64,000 nucleotides of DNA from Cypionkella sp. (GCF_030652235.1 NZ_JAUSBA010000018.1:62001-126000); one strand, 5' to 3'. Positions 37,864 through 46,903 are shown, counted from the stretch's first letter. Notes: generated by a model not told the origin, from the letters alone. Program-made: numbers and translations.

Positions 37864-38781
37864 ATGCCGGATCAGGCGGTGTTGCGTGTCGACGTGGGCC
37901 GCGCGGGGTTGCGGGTAGACCGGGCGGCTTTGGCGGCGGCATTGACAGCCCTGCCTGCGGGCGCGCCAGTGGTGGTGATGATCCACGGCTATCGCTTTGC
38001 ACCGGGGGCTGCGGGCGGGAATTGCCCGCATCGGCATATCTTCTCGTTGCAACCGCCGGTGCAGGACTGGACGGCGATCTCTTGGCCTCGGCATTTGGGC
38101 TTGAGTGGCGGGCGGGCGCTGGCGATTGGTTTTGGCTGGCCCGCGCGCGGGCGGTTTCGCGGGGCCTGTGTGCGGGCAAGGGTTGCGGGGCGGGCTTTGG
38201 CGGAACTGGCGGAGCTGGTGCAGAGCCTTGATCCGGGACGGGCGTTTGATGTCGTGGGGCATAGCTTGGGGGCCAGGGTGGCGCTGGCCGCCCTGCCCTA
38301 TGCCAGCCCCGGCGCTCTGCGGCGGTTGATTTTACTGGCGGCGGCAGAGACGCGGCGTCCGGCGATGCGGGCGATGGCCTCGGCTGCGGGGCGCAGTGTG
38401 CAGGTGGTCAATGTCACCACGCGCGAGAATGATCTGTTTGATTTTCTGTTCGAGTGGCTGGCAGGCGCGGGTCTGGATACCGCGATTGGGCAGGGCTTGC
38501 GCGAAACGCCTGCGAATTGGCTCGATCTGCAGTTGGATCAGCCCACGAGTTTGGCGGCGTTGGCGCGGTTGGGCCATGCTTTGCCCGAGGCTCCGGCGCG
38601 GATCAGCCATTGGTCGCCTTACCTGCGGCCGGGGGCTTTGGGGCTGTATCGGGCGATTTTGGACGGCTCACTGCCGCTTGGGGTGTTGCGGAATGCGCTG
38701 CCCGAGCGGCGTGATCCACGGTGGTCACGGTTGCTGGCGGGGTGGTGCTGGCCGTTGATTGGGCGGATGCAGCGGGTTTAA
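37864..38781 (+). CDS. Alpha/beta hydrolase
   Basis: 305-residue alpha/beta-hydrolase-fold protein. The oxyanion strand VVVMIHGYRFAPG and the nucleophile elbow FDVVGHSLGARVALAAL (GHSLG) are clear; a late ISHWSPY may supply the catalytic His. Probably an esterase or lipase-like enzyme; substrate unknown. Its last four bases overlap the end of the convergent membrane-protein gene. Confidence 0.85.
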   Translation: MPDQAVLRVDVGRAGLRVDRAALAAALTALPAGAPVVVMIHGYRFAPGAAGGNCPHRHIFSLQPPVQDWTAISWPRHLGLSGGRALAIGFGWPARGRFRGACVRARVAGRALAELAELVQSLDPGRAFDVVGHSLGARVALAALPYASPGALRRLILLAAAETRRPAMRAMASAAGRSVQVVNVTTRENDLFDFLFEWLAGAGLDTAIGQGLRETPANWLDLQLDQPTSLAALARLGHALPEAPARISHWSPYLRPGALGLYRAILDGSLPLGVLRNALPERRDPRWSRLLAGWCWPLIGRMQRV

Positions 38782-39398
38782 GCCGAAGCGTAGCCTTCCT
38801 GCACGCTGCGCACCAAGGCGGTGCGGATCAGGTTCGACACCAAGGGCAGCAGGCCGAAATACAAAAGCCAAGTGGTTTGCGAGGCATGATGGATCAATGT
38901 CTCATTCACTAAGACCATGGCGAGGTTATAGATCACCATCACCCGGGTCATCACCGCATCGGTGCCGCGCATTTCCGGCTGCGGCCAGCGGAGACGGTTG
39001 ATGGCGTAGGACCCGTCCACCACGTCGATGGTGTAAAGCGCTGCGGCGAAGACAAAGTAGAGGCTCAGGAAGCGTTGACACAGCAGAGGTTCCGCGCTCC
39101 AGATCAGCAAAGCCAGGGCTCCGGGGCCTGCCAGCAGGATCAGCGCGACGGTGACGGGGGCGGAAACATGCGCGCGGGTGCGGCTGATCATCAGCCGAGA
39201 TTTCATCGCCAGACGCAGCCCCATGCCCAGCACGAAAGCGACCATGAAGGTGGTGCTGGCATCGTCCAGCCAGATCCGCAGCAGCGGCCATGCAAACAGG
39301 ATCAACAGGCCGGGCAACAGGATTTCAACCGGAAACGGAGAGGTACGGCGAAAGCTGCGGAAAAACTGCGCGACGTTGTCCAGTATTGCTTCAAACAT
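38778..39398 (-). CDS. Hypothetical integral membrane protein
   Basis: 206-residue protein with about five hydrophobic segments, for example VEILLPGLLILFAWPLL, TVALILLAGPGALALLIW and TTWLLYFGLLPLVSNLI. No family recognised. It ends four bases inside the alpha/beta hydrolase gene on the other strand, and starts about 90 bp downstream of yciB on the same strand. Confidence 0.75.
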   Translation of the reverse strand: MFEAILDNVAQFFRSFRRTSPFPVEILLPGLLILFAWPLLRIWLDDASTTFMVAFVLGMGLRLAMKSRLMISRTRAHVSAPVTVALILLAGPGALALLIWSAEPLLCQRFLSLYFVFAAALYTIDVVDGSYAINRLRWPQPEMRGTDAVMTRVMVIYNLAMVLVNETLIHHASQTTWLLYFGLLPLVSNLIRTALVRSVQEGYASA

Positions 39399-39489
39399 TC
39401 CGCATCCCCCGGTTGACCGCGCTCTTTCTCAAGGCGCAATCTGGCCGGGGTTGGGCTGGATTGTGGTGAGTTTACGGCAGCAACAGCGG

Positions 39490-40104
39490 TCAGCTGTTGT
39501 CGGTTGGCGCGTCAGGTTCCAACGCAAAGCGGCTGAGCACACCGCTTTGGCTGATGAAGAACAGGAACAAAGCTGCGGTCAGGCCGAAGGTTTTGAAGGT
39601 CACCCAAGTGTCGGTGCTGAACATCCGCCAGATCGCCTCGTTGGCAATCGCGAGGGCGAAAAAGAAGGCGGTGAGGCGACGCGTCAGGATCATCCAACCC
39701 TCGGGTTGCAGCGGAAGGGCTTCTTCCATCACCAGTTTCAGGTAGGACTGGCCGCGCAGAAGGCCGATGCCAAGGGTGATGGCAAAAGCGAGATAGAGCA
39801 GCGTCGGCTTCATTTTGATGAAACGCTCGTCTTTCAGCCAGACCGACAAGCCCCCCATGACGATCACCAAGATCAGCGTCATCAACTGCATCTTTGACAG
39901 CGTGCCCGTGAGTTTCCACAAGATCGCGGTGGTGGCGATGATCAGCACCACGAAAATCGCCGTCATCAGGATGAAGCCGGAATAATCAGTGCCAAGGATG
40001 TGGAAGGTTTTGTCTTTGAAAAACCGGAAGCCCGCGAAGAACAGCACGATGGGGCCAAGCTCTAGGCCCAGCTTGACCATTGGATTTAGTTTACTGGTTG
40101 CCAT
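39490..40104 (-). CDS. yciB: Inner membrane protein YciB (septation protein A)
   Basis: 204-residue protein with five to six membrane spans. KLGLELGPIVLFFAGF, FKDKTFHILGTDYSG and ANEAIWRMFSTDTWVTFKTFGL are family hallmarks. YciB is linked to cell-envelope synthesis and division in enterobacteria. It follows the EamA transporter and ftsY on the same strand, a run often seen in Rhodobacterales. Confidence 0.93.
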   Translation of the reverse strand: MATSKLNPMVKLGLELGPIVLFFAGFRFFKDKTFHILGTDYSGFILMTAIFVVLIIATTAILWKLTGTLSKMQLMTLILVIVMGGLSVWLKDERFIKMKPTLLYLAFAITLGIGLLRGQSYLKLVMEEALPLQPEGWMILTRRLTAFFFALAIANEAIWRMFSTDTWVTFKTFGLTAALFLFFISQSGVLSRFALEPDAPTDNS

Positions 40105-40108
40105 CGCC

Positions 40109-41008
40109 CTACCCCGCCCATTCCATCACGACTGCTCCTAACGCAATCAGCGCCATCAGGCCAGTGCGGACAAGCCCGACCTTCTCGCCCAGCACAAGCC
40201 AGCCGATCAGGGCGGCGAAAACGGTCGAGGTTTCGCGCAGCACTGCCGCTTCGCCGACACGATCAAGCCGGGTGGCGATCATGATCGAGCCAAAAGAGAA
40301 ATAGGCGACAAAGGCTCCGATCAGGCCGCGTTTGAACAGCGGGATCGCTTGGGTTTTGGTAAGGGATGCGATGCGGCGGGCCATCAGGGCGGGGATGAAG
40401 ATGCCGTCGAACATGAAGAACCATGCAAGGAAGGTGAACGGATCAGCGGTGGCGCGGATGCTCCAAGCGTCATAGGTGGTGTAGACCGCGACGAAAGCGC
40501 CAGTGGCGGCGGCAAAGGTCAGCGCAGAGACGAGGGTGTCGCGCTCGGCTTGGAGGTGGCGCAGGTTGTAGACAGCGAGGCCAAGGATCCCCGCCACCAG
40601 CAGGCAGACGCCGAACCATTGCAGCGGATGGTAGGTTTCACCGAACACCAACCCAGCGCCAATTACAGTGAACAGCGGGCCGGTGCCTCGGACAACTGGG
40701 TAGACCACGGTGTAAGCGCCGCGGTCATAGGTCATCGCTTGCAGCAGTTTGTAGACCGCGTGGATCACGAACGCGCCCGCAAAGATCGCCCACATATGCG
40801 GCTCAGGCCAAGGCACGACGAATAGGGCAAACGGGGCGGCGATCACGCCATAGGTCAGGTCAATGACAGCGCGCGACAGCCACGGGTCGTGCTTGCCCTT
40901 TTGCAGCGCGCCAAAAATGGCGTGCAAGACGGCGGCCAGCAGGGCCAGCGCAAGGGCGAGGTGCTGGCCGGTCGGGGTGCCGGCGATCGAGACGAGCCAG
41001 TTTGACAT
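40109..41008 (-). CDS. EamA/DMT family transporter
   Basis: 299-residue membrane protein with about ten helices in two EamA-like halves (first about LALALALLAAVLHAIFGALQKG, second about FTFLAWFFMFDGIFIPALM). The substrate cannot be inferred; DMT exporters often handle amino acids or nucleotide metabolites. Its stop is four bases before the yciB start, so the two are probably co-expressed; ftsY lies upstream behind repeat B2. Confidence 0.88.
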   Translation of the reverse strand: MSNWLVSIAGTPTGQHLALALALLAAVLHAIFGALQKGKHDPWLSRAVIDLTYGVIAAPFALFVVPWPEPHMWAIFAGAFVIHAVYKLLQAMTYDRGAYTVVYPVVRGTGPLFTVIGAGLVFGETYHPLQWFGVCLLVAGILGLAVYNLRHLQAERDTLVSALTFAAATGAFVAVYTTYDAWSIRATADPFTFLAWFFMFDGIFIPALMARRIASLTKTQAIPLFKRGLIGAFVAYFSFGSIMIATRLDRVGEAAVLRETSTVFAALIGWLVLGEKVGLVRTGLMALIALGAVVMEWAG

Positions 41009-41035
41009 TATTCACTCTGCGCTTGGGGTTAACCG

Positions 41036-41078
41036 CCGGGGCCAGCCCCGGACCCCGGGATATTTGAGCACAGAGGAT
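41036..41078 (-). terminator. 3'-end repeat element, copy B2
   Basis: Immediately after the ftsY stop on the minus strand: CATCCTCTGTGCTCAAATATCC, then CCGGGGC-TG-GCCCCGG, a 7-bp stem. The first 20 bases are identical to B1, while the hairpin bases differ but still pair. Confidence 0.65.
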
Positions 41079-41081
41079 GAC

Positions 41082-42077
41082 CTAGTCGGGTTGGCCTACC
41101 AAGGCGCGGGCGAAATCGTCGGGGTCGAACGGCGCGAGGTCGTCGATTTGCTCGCCGATACCGATGGCGTGGATCGGTAGGCCGAATTTATCGGCCAGCG
41201 CCACGAGAACGCCACCCTTGGCAGTGCCGTCGAGTTTGGTCATCACAAGGCCTGAGACATCGGCAATTTTGCGGAAGATTTCGACTTGGTTGATGGCGTT
41301 TTGCCCGGTGGTGGCGTCCAGCACAAGGATAGTGTTGTGCGGCGCGGTCGGGTCTTTCTTGCGGATGACGCGGACAATTTTCGACAGCTCCTCCATCAGA
41401 TCCTGACGGTTTTGCAAGCGACCCGCAGTGTCGATCAGCAGCAGGTCAGCGCCATCGGCTTGGGCTTTGGTGAGCGCATCGAAGGCAAGCGAGGCGGGGT
41501 CGGAGCCTTCGGGGGCGGTCAGCACGGGGACGCCCGCGCGGGTGCCCCAGACTTGCAACTGCTCGACCGCCGCCGCGCGAAACGTGTCGCCTGCGGCGAT
41601 CACCACGGATTTTCCGGCGGCTTTGAATTGCGCGGCGAGTTTGCCAATGGTGGTGGTTTTGCCAGAGCCATTGACGCCGACCACCAGCACGACCTGCGGT
41701 TTTTGTGGGTAAAGCGGAAGGGGCCGAGCCACCGGGGCCATGATACGGGCGATCTCAGAGGCGAGGGCGTCGCGCAGTTCCGAGGTGGAGATGCGTTTGC
41801 CAAAGCGGCCCTCGGCGATATTGGCGGTGACGCGAGTGGCGGTATCGACACCCATATCGGCGGTGATCAGCAATTCCTCAAGGCTTTCGAGCATGGCATC
41901 GTCAAGCAGGCGGCGGGGTTCGTCGCTGCGGCCGATCAGGCGCGAGATCAGGCCGGGTTTGGCCTCGGGCGTGGCTTCCGGGGTGGTTCCGGGATCTGCC
42001 ACCAAAGCCTCCAGCCCCTCACCGATCTTGTCGGAGGAGCGGAACATCCGGTCTTTCAGCTTTTTGAAGAAGGACAT
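41082..42077 (-). CDS. ftsY: Signal recognition particle receptor FtsY
   Basis: 331-residue SRP-GTPase that docks ribosome-SRP complexes at the membrane for co-translational insertion. An N-terminal NG-preceding acidic region is short; the G domain has VVLVVGVNGSGKTTTIGKLA (P-loop), DTAGRLQNRQDLMEEL (G3) and TKLDGTAKGG (G4). RBS and start at MSFFKKLKDRMF fit. Repeat element B2 marks its 3' end. Confidence 0.96.
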   Translation of the reverse strand: MSFFKKLKDRMFRSSDKIGEGLEALVADPGTTPEATPEAKPGLISRLIGRSDEPRRLLDDAMLESLEELLITADMGVDTATRVTANIAEGRFGKRISTSELRDALASEIARIMAPVARPLPLYPQKPQVVLVVGVNGSGKTTTIGKLAAQFKAAGKSVVIAAGDTFRAAAVEQLQVWGTRAGVPVLTAPEGSDPASLAFDALTKAQADGADLLLIDTAGRLQNRQDLMEELSKIVRVIRKKDPTAPHNTILVLDATTGQNAINQVEIFRKIADVSGLVMTKLDGTAKGGVLVALADKFGLPIHAIGIGEQIDDLAPFDPDDFARALVGQPD

Positions 42078-42152
42078 GGCGAGTTTTGGCCTTTGGCTGA
42101 GGTTTCCTTCACCTAAGGGATTTATCGGGTCGGGAAAAGGGCGGGTACGGGT

Positions 42153-42872
42153 TTAAGCGCCGAAAGGCAGCCAATAGAGACCAGACCCGTGCAAGATAAG
42201 CATTTGCCCGCACCAATAAGCGGGCCAGAGTGCAATCGACAGCTTTTGCGCCGTCTTTCCGGTGGGGACCACGAACAGCCGTAGTGCCAGCAGCAGGTCG
42301 GACAGGATGAACAGGGCAGCCCCGATTTGCAAATATGTCGCCCCGGCGGTTTCGGGATGCGGCACCAGCAGAACGGATGTCAGGCCCATCAGACCGATCA
42401 CAATGACATAGCCGCGCACCGGCCAACGCAGGGGGCCAGTGCGGGGAGCCAGTACGGGGAGCCAGCCAGATTTCGGTTGAAAGAACCAGCAGAGCGAGCG
42501 CGATCAGGGCGGCAAGGCTTAGGCCAGACAGAGCGGCGGGTGGTAAGGTATCGGTAAGAGTTTGCGCGCGCAGCCAGAACGCTGCGCTATAGGCGAGATG
42601 GCCTGCGGCAAACGCGGCCATTCCGAGCAGAAACGCGGTCTTCCTGCGCCGGGTCAGGGCAAAATCGCCCAGCGCGCCGAACGCGAGGCCGAGGCCGATC
42701 AACGGAGAAATGCTGGTCGGATGGGTGAAAGCCACGACGGCGAGCAGACCTGTCGATGCTGTCTTTAAAACAGATCCGGTCAAGCCGACTTGATCACGCG
42801 CGGCACCGATGACCCAATAGGTACCGAAACAGAGCCCGCGAGGATCAGCAGCAGGGGCACGTCGTCTGGCAT
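42153..42872 (-). pseudogene. Lysoplasmalogenase (YhhN/TMEM86 family), two frameshifts
   Basis: The protein is readable only across three frames. ATG 42872 (AAGGAG upstream) gives MPDDVPLLLILAG; one missing G in a G-run (42835-42837) shifts it to LCFGTYWVIG...LKTASTGLL through EIWLAPRTG. A 13-bp tandem duplication at 42440-42465 then shifts it to LRWPVRGYVIVIG...AYWCGQML to the stop at 42153. Removing one duplicate and adding one G restores a full-length polytopic YhhN protein, whose family cleaves lysoplasmalogens. Two independent lesions argue for a true pseudogene. Confidence 0.75.
42440..42465. repeat. 13-bp tandem duplication inside the lysoplasmalogenase
   Basis: TGCGGGGAGCCAG (42440-42452) directly followed by TACGGGGAGCCAG (42453-42465), one mismatch. 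The extra 13 bases cause the downstream frameshift. Confidence 0.85.
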
Positions 42873-42940
42873 CTGCGGCTCCTTGCCTTTGACCCTTGTT
42901 GGCTCTGGCCCTTGTGATTTCTCCTGTTAGATTGCCGACC

Positions 42941-43984
42941 ATGCAAGCTGTTAGCTCACGTCCCCTGCCTATGGCGCTGTTCGCGCTGGCCTCGTTGCTG
43001 CCTTTGGCGCTGTTTGGCGCGGGCGTGGCATGGGGTGGGTGGTGGGGGGTAGCAGGACTGACCTATATGACCGGCTTTGCCGCCTGTTTGGACCAGATTA
43101 GCAGTTGGTTTTTGGGCGATGCGCCCGAGGGAGCGGAGTTTCCGGCAGCGGATGCGTTGCTGGTGGTATTGGGGCTTGGCGCGCTGGCACTGATGCCTGC
43201 CGCCGTTTGGGCGGTTGCCGGGCAGAGTGGGCTTTCGGCTGGCGCGCGGGTGGCGGTGTTTGCGGGCGCAGGGCTGTGGCTGGGCCAAGTGGCGAACCCT
43301 GCGGCACATGAGTTGATCCATCGGCCGGGGCGCGGGCTGTTTCGCCTGGGCGCGCTGGTGTATTGCTGGCTGCTGTTTGGCCATCACACTTCGGCCCACC
43401 GCTTGGTGCATCATCGCCATGCCGCTTCGGCGCAGGACCCGAATACGGCGCGCTCAGGTGAGGGCTATTATGCGTTTTTGATCCGGGCCTGGGGCGGCAG
43501 TTTTCGGCGCGGCTGGGCGGCGGAGGATGCGTTGCGCGAGCGCGGGAAAGTCGGGCTGCATCCCTATGCAGTTTATATTGGGGTGGCGGGGCTGTGTCTG
43601 GCCTTGGGTTTCGTGATTGCTGGGGTTTGGGGGGCTTTGGCTTGGGCGGCGCTGGCAACTCATGCGCAAAGCCAGTTGATGCTGTCGGATTATGTGCAGC
43701 ATTATGGGCTTACGCGGGCAGTGCAAGCGGATGGGCGGTTTGAGCCAGTCTCGGCCCGGCACAGTTGGAACGCGCCGCATTGGTTTTCCGCCGCCTTCAT
43801 GCTGAACGCGCCGCGGCATTCCGATCACCATGCGCATCCCGGCCGCCCCTACCCTGCCTTGCGCTTGCCGGATGCCGAAGACGCGCCGCGCCTGCCTTGG
43901 CCGCTGCCGCTGGCCTGTATGATCGCGCTCTGCCCTCCGCTCTGGAAGCGCGCGATCCGCCCGCATCTGAGGCGCTGGCAGTAG
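42941..43984 (+). CDS. AlkB-type membrane di-iron monooxygenase
   Basis: 347-residue integral membrane protein of the alkane hydroxylase/fatty acid desaturase superfamily. All histidine boxes are present: HELIH, HRLVHHRHA, and APRHSDHHAHP, with the AlkB-type LSDYVQHYGLTR between the second and third. Catalyses O2-dependent hydroxylation of an alkyl chain; alkanes are the family substrate, but fatty acids or lipids are possible here. No rubredoxin gene is adjacent. I start at MQAVSSRPL (42941); the start is divergent from the broken lysoplasmalogenase. Confidence 0.85.
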   Translation: MQAVSSRPLPMALFALASLLPLALFGAGVAWGGWWGVAGLTYMTGFAACLDQISSWFLGDAPEGAEFPAADALLVVLGLGALALMPAAVWAVAGQSGLSAGARVAVFAGAGLWLGQVANPAAHELIHRPGRGLFRLGALVYCWLLFGHHTSAHRLVHHRHAASAQDPNTARSGEGYYAFLIRAWGGSFRRGWAAEDALRERGKVGLHPYAVYIGVAGLCLALGFVIAGVWGALAWAALATHAQSQLMLSDYVQHYGLTRAVQADGRFEPVSARHSWNAPHWFSAAFMLNAPRHSDHHAHPGRPYPALRLPDAEDAPRLPWPLPLACMIALCPPLWKRAIRPHLRRWQ

Positions 43985-44050
43985 CGGACACGAAGCTGTC
44001 ACTGGATTTCTCGCCGGGCTGCGGGCAGGATCGCGGCAACGGAGATTTTC

Positions 44051-44494
44051 ATGCGCCATTGCCTCGCCCTCGCCTTCCTTGCGTTTGCAGCCCCGGTTTT
44101 GGCCGAAACGCCGCCACCGCCAAGCCCTGTGCTGCCCAGCCCAGTGCGCCCGAGCGCGCCTATGACGGCGACGGCGTTTGAGGCTTATGTGACGGGCAAA
44201 ACCCTGACCTATGCGCTTGACGGCACGGTGTATGGCACCGAGCAGTATAAACCGGATCGCAAGGTGGTCTGGGCCTTCACCGAGGATGAATGCCGCGAGG
44301 GTTATTGGTATGACAAAGGCCCGCAGATTTGTTTTGTCTATGAAGATCCGAACGATCCGCAATGCTGGCTGTTTTTCTTGGGCAGCACCGGCATGAAGGC
44401 TGAATTCATCGGCGACGGCGCGGGGTCTGATCTGTCCGAAGTGGCGCAAAGCGCTGGACCTATGGGCTGCATGGGGCCGCAGGTCGGGGTTTGA
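44051..44494 (+). CDS. Hypothetical exported protein
   Basis: 147-residue protein with a signal peptide (MRHCLALAFLAFAAPVLA), a Pro-rich linker and a compact domain with four cysteines (DECREGYWYD, QICFVYED, PQCWLFF, GCMG), which could form two disulfides in the periplasm. Similar small proteins occur in Rhodobacterales but I know no function. Follows the AlkB-like gene by 66 bp on the same strand. Confidence 0.72.
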   Translation: MRHCLALAFLAFAAPVLAETPPPPSPVLPSPVRPSAPMTATAFEAYVTGKTLTYALDGTVYGTEQYKPDRKVVWAFTEDECREGYWYDKGPQICFVYEDPNDPQCWLFFLGSTGMKAEFIGDGAGSDLSEVAQSAGPMGCMGPQVGV

Positions 44495-44603
44495 CCGTTT
44501 AACCGGAGCCGCCTCGGGGGCCATCGAGGCCCCGCTCAGCGGCGCTGCCGGGGATCAATACTGAAGCTCGATCTTGAGCTGCAGCGTTAGATGCCTGCGG
44601 CGC

Positions 44604-44623
44604 GAGTATTTCAAAAAGAGCAA
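44604..44623 (-). terminator. 3'-end repeat element, copy A4
   Basis: Minus-strand copy of the TTGCTCTTT..GAAATACTC element, 139 bp past the xseA stop in sense orientation. It pairs with copy A5 (19 of 20 bases) across an 11-base loop. Confidence 0.6.
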
Positions 44624-44634
44624 GCCTGAAGTCA

Positions 44635-44668
44635 TTGCTCTTTCTGAAATACTCCCCCCCCGGAGGGT
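44635..44668 (+). terminator. 3'-end repeat element, copy A5
   Basis: TTGCTCTTTCTGAAATACTC then CCCCCCCGGAGG, serving the plus-strand exported-protein gene. Together with A4 it makes a near-perfect 20-bp stem in the 268-bp convergent gap; nothing else is seen in the gap. Confidence 0.65.
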
Positions 44669-44762
44669 CCACCGTTGCGGCCATACTTCTAATTTCAGAC
44701 TTAGGCCTATACGGCTCCGCGCTACAACTTTCGTGCTTGAAATTCGGTTGTCGGGCAGGCGC

Positions 44763-46322
44763 TTAAAACAAACTGCCTTGCTCTGAGCCCCCCGGCTTGA
44801 GTTTTCTTGACGCGCGCGGACCTAGGGTGACTCGGCCATCGGCGAATTCGATCTCGAGAGTTAGGGCTTTTTCAGCGACGGTTTTGCTGGTGATGACATG
44901 ACCGTCGCCGCGCACCACGGCGTAGCCGCGTTTGAGGGTTTCGGCATAACCCAGTGTGGTGCGGGTGCGGTCGAGGGCGTCGAGGCGTTGCGACAAGCGG
45001 ATGAAGCGTTGGGTCGGGGCGGCTTGCAGGCGGGTATCGAGGGCTGCCAGTTTGATGCGGCCTTCGGCGGTTTTGCGGGTGGCATCGCTGATTAGGCGGG
45101 TGAGCGCGGGAGCTAACCGCGAGGCCCATTTGTCTAAGCTGGCGTGTTTGCGTTCTTGCGCCCGAGCGGTGCGGTCATGAAGGCGCAGACCCGCGTTGCT
45201 GAGTGCCTCGGCGCGGCGGGCGATCAGGGCCAGCAGGGCTTCGGGGCGCAGGCGCGAGGCGATCGTGGCATAGGTGCCGCGTTTTTTTGCCGCCGCTATG
45301 CCCAGTGCGCCGCCAAGGCGTTGGTTTGCGGTATCAAGGCGTTGGCGGGGGGTGGCGAGCAGGGTTTCCAGCCGCGGCAGCGCCCGGGTCAGATCGCGCA
45401 GGCGTTGGTCGCGGCGTTGCAGGGTTTGCGCCACTCCACGCGATTGGCGGGCGGTCAGCGCATCGAGCGTGGCAATCAGGTCGAGGCGCACCGGGACGGC
45501 GAGTTCGGCGGCGGCGGTGGGGGTGGGCGCGCGCAGGTCTGACGCGTAATCGATCAGGGTGGTGTCGGTTTCGTGGCCTACGGCAGAGATGAGGGGTATT
45601 TCTGACGCTGCCGCGGCTCGGACGACGATTTCTTCGTTGAAGCCCCAAAGGTCTTCAAGGCTGCCTCCGCCCCTTGCGACAATAATCAGGTCGGGGCGCG
45701 GGATCGGGCCTCCGGGTTGCAGGGCGTTGAAGCCTTTGATGGCGGCGGCGACTTCCGCCGCGCAGTTCTGGCCTTGCACGGCGACGGGCCAGATCAGCAC
45801 ATGGCGGGGAAAGCGGTCACGCAGGCGGTGCAGGATGTCGCGGATGACGGCACCAGAGGGCGAGGTCACGACGCCGATGACGTGCGGCAGATAGGGGATC
45901 GGCTTTTTGCGGGCGGGGTCGAACAGGCCCTCGGCGCCCAGCGCGGCTTTGCGTTTCTCCAGCATCGCCATCAAAGCGCCCGCACCCGCCAGGGCCACAT
46001 CATCGACGATCAGTTGGTATTTCGACTGGCCAGGGAAGGTGGTCATCCGCCCGGTGGCGATCACCTCCATGCCTTCCTCGGGTCGGACCTGCATCTTGGC
46101 GACCTGGCCCTTCCATGACACGGCATCCAAGGAAGCCCGGTCGTCCTTCAGCGCGAAATACAGATGGCCCGAGGCGGGGCGGCTGACCCGGCCAACCTCG
46201 CCGCGCACCCGGACAAGGCCAAATTCGCCCTCGATCACCTTCTTCACCGCGCCGGAAAGTTCCGAGACGGTGAATTCCGGGGAGTTGGAGGGCGCGGGGG
46301 TGTCTTCGAACATATCGGTCAT
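44763..46322 (-). CDS. xseA: Exodeoxyribonuclease VII large subunit
   Basis: 519-residue XseA. The N-terminal OB domain (FTVSELSGAVKKVIEGEFGLVRVRGEVG, SGHLYFALKDDRASLDAVSWKG) precedes the nuclease domain with VGVVTSPSGAVIRDILHRL and the catalytic DLIIVARGGGSLEDLWGFNEE and ISAVGHETDTTLIDYASDLRAPTPTAAAEL blocks, then a coiled-coil. Degrades single-stranded DNA with XseB. Start overlaps the stop of the low-GC gene upstream; MFEDTPAP (46313) is an alternative start. Confidence 0.95.
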   Translation of the reverse strand: MTDMFEDTPAPSNSPEFTVSELSGAVKKVIEGEFGLVRVRGEVGRVSRPASGHLYFALKDDRASLDAVSWKGQVAKMQVRPEEGMEVIATGRMTTFPGQSKYQLIVDDVALAGAGALMAMLEKRKAALGAEGLFDPARKKPIPYLPHVIGVVTSPSGAVIRDILHRLRDRFPRHVLIWPVAVQGQNCAAEVAAAIKGFNALQPGGPIPRPDLIIVARGGGSLEDLWGFNEEIVVRAAAASEIPLISAVGHETDTTLIDYASDLRAPTPTAAAELAVPVRLDLIATLDALTARQSRGVAQTLQRRDQRLRDLTRALPRLETLLATPRQRLDTANQRLGGALGIAAAKKRGTYATIASRLRPEALLALIARRAEALSNAGLRLHDRTARAQERKHASLDKWASRLAPALTRLISDATRKTAEGRIKLAALDTRLQAAPTQRFIRLSQRLDALDRTRTTLGYAETLKRGYAVVRGDGHVITSKTVAEKALTLEIEFADGRVTLGPRASRKLKPGGSEQGSLF

Positions 46323-46903
46323 GCGCCTAGCTTTGCCACAAATCCCTTACGAAAGGGAAGGTTCCTTGGCCAAGGGCCTTCGGTAAACCAAAGAAATCCG
46401 CCCGTCAAAAGCAAGATCAGAGAAACAGCCAACGTCGGAAAGCCATAACGAGCGGCAATGCCAAAAGCGATACCAGCGGCCAATGCGGTCCAACCAAGCA
46501 GTTGCAACTTCATTGAAAATGGTTGGGGCCAAATATGCTCGGGGTCTACCGGACCAAATTCCATAGCACGTAATTCTAAGGTCCGACGATAACCCTCCCG
46601 CAGGGCGACGGGAACTATTGTTGGCGTCAAAAAGATGCGGCACTGGCCAATCGCTTGAGAAAGCATCATCATGTGTAGCGGGCGCAAGCATTGTAGGGCC
46701 AGTGCGACAAAGTGACTGGGAACCAATGCTTCATTGCTGACGGCTAAGAGATAGAAAAAACGTCTTAGTTCCTCAATGATTTCCAGCTTTACATGGTCAG
46801 ACAGCGGTTTCCCGCCAAAAAGCCATGATGTTGGCAAGATAAGATCATCAACATTGAGCAAATCAACGGCCTGCAACCGCGCCCACAAGGTTTCGTTACG
46901 CAT
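46319..46903 (-). CDS. Low-GC hypothetical protein with C-terminal membrane segments
   Basis: 194-residue protein, not recognised. The first 130 residues are soluble and helical (HVKLEIIEELRRFFYLLAVSNEAL, ALQCLRPLHMMMLSQAI); the end has two hydrophobic spans (LLGWTALAAGIAFGIAARY, LAVSLILLLTGGFLWF). It is markedly less GC-rich than xseA and purD and uses more A/T-ending codons, suggesting late arrival. Overlaps the xseA start (ATGA) and is 63 bp from purD on the other strand. Confidence 0.72.
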   Translation of the reverse strand: MRNETLWARLQAVDLLNVDDLILPTSWLFGGKPLSDHVKLEIIEELRRFFYLLAVSNEALVPSHFVALALQCLRPLHMMMLSQAIGQCRIFLTPTIVPVALREGYRRTLELRAMEFGPVDPEHIWPQPFSMKLQLLGWTALAAGIAFGIAARYGFPTLAVSLILLLTGGFLWFTEGPWPRNLPFRKGFVAKLGA

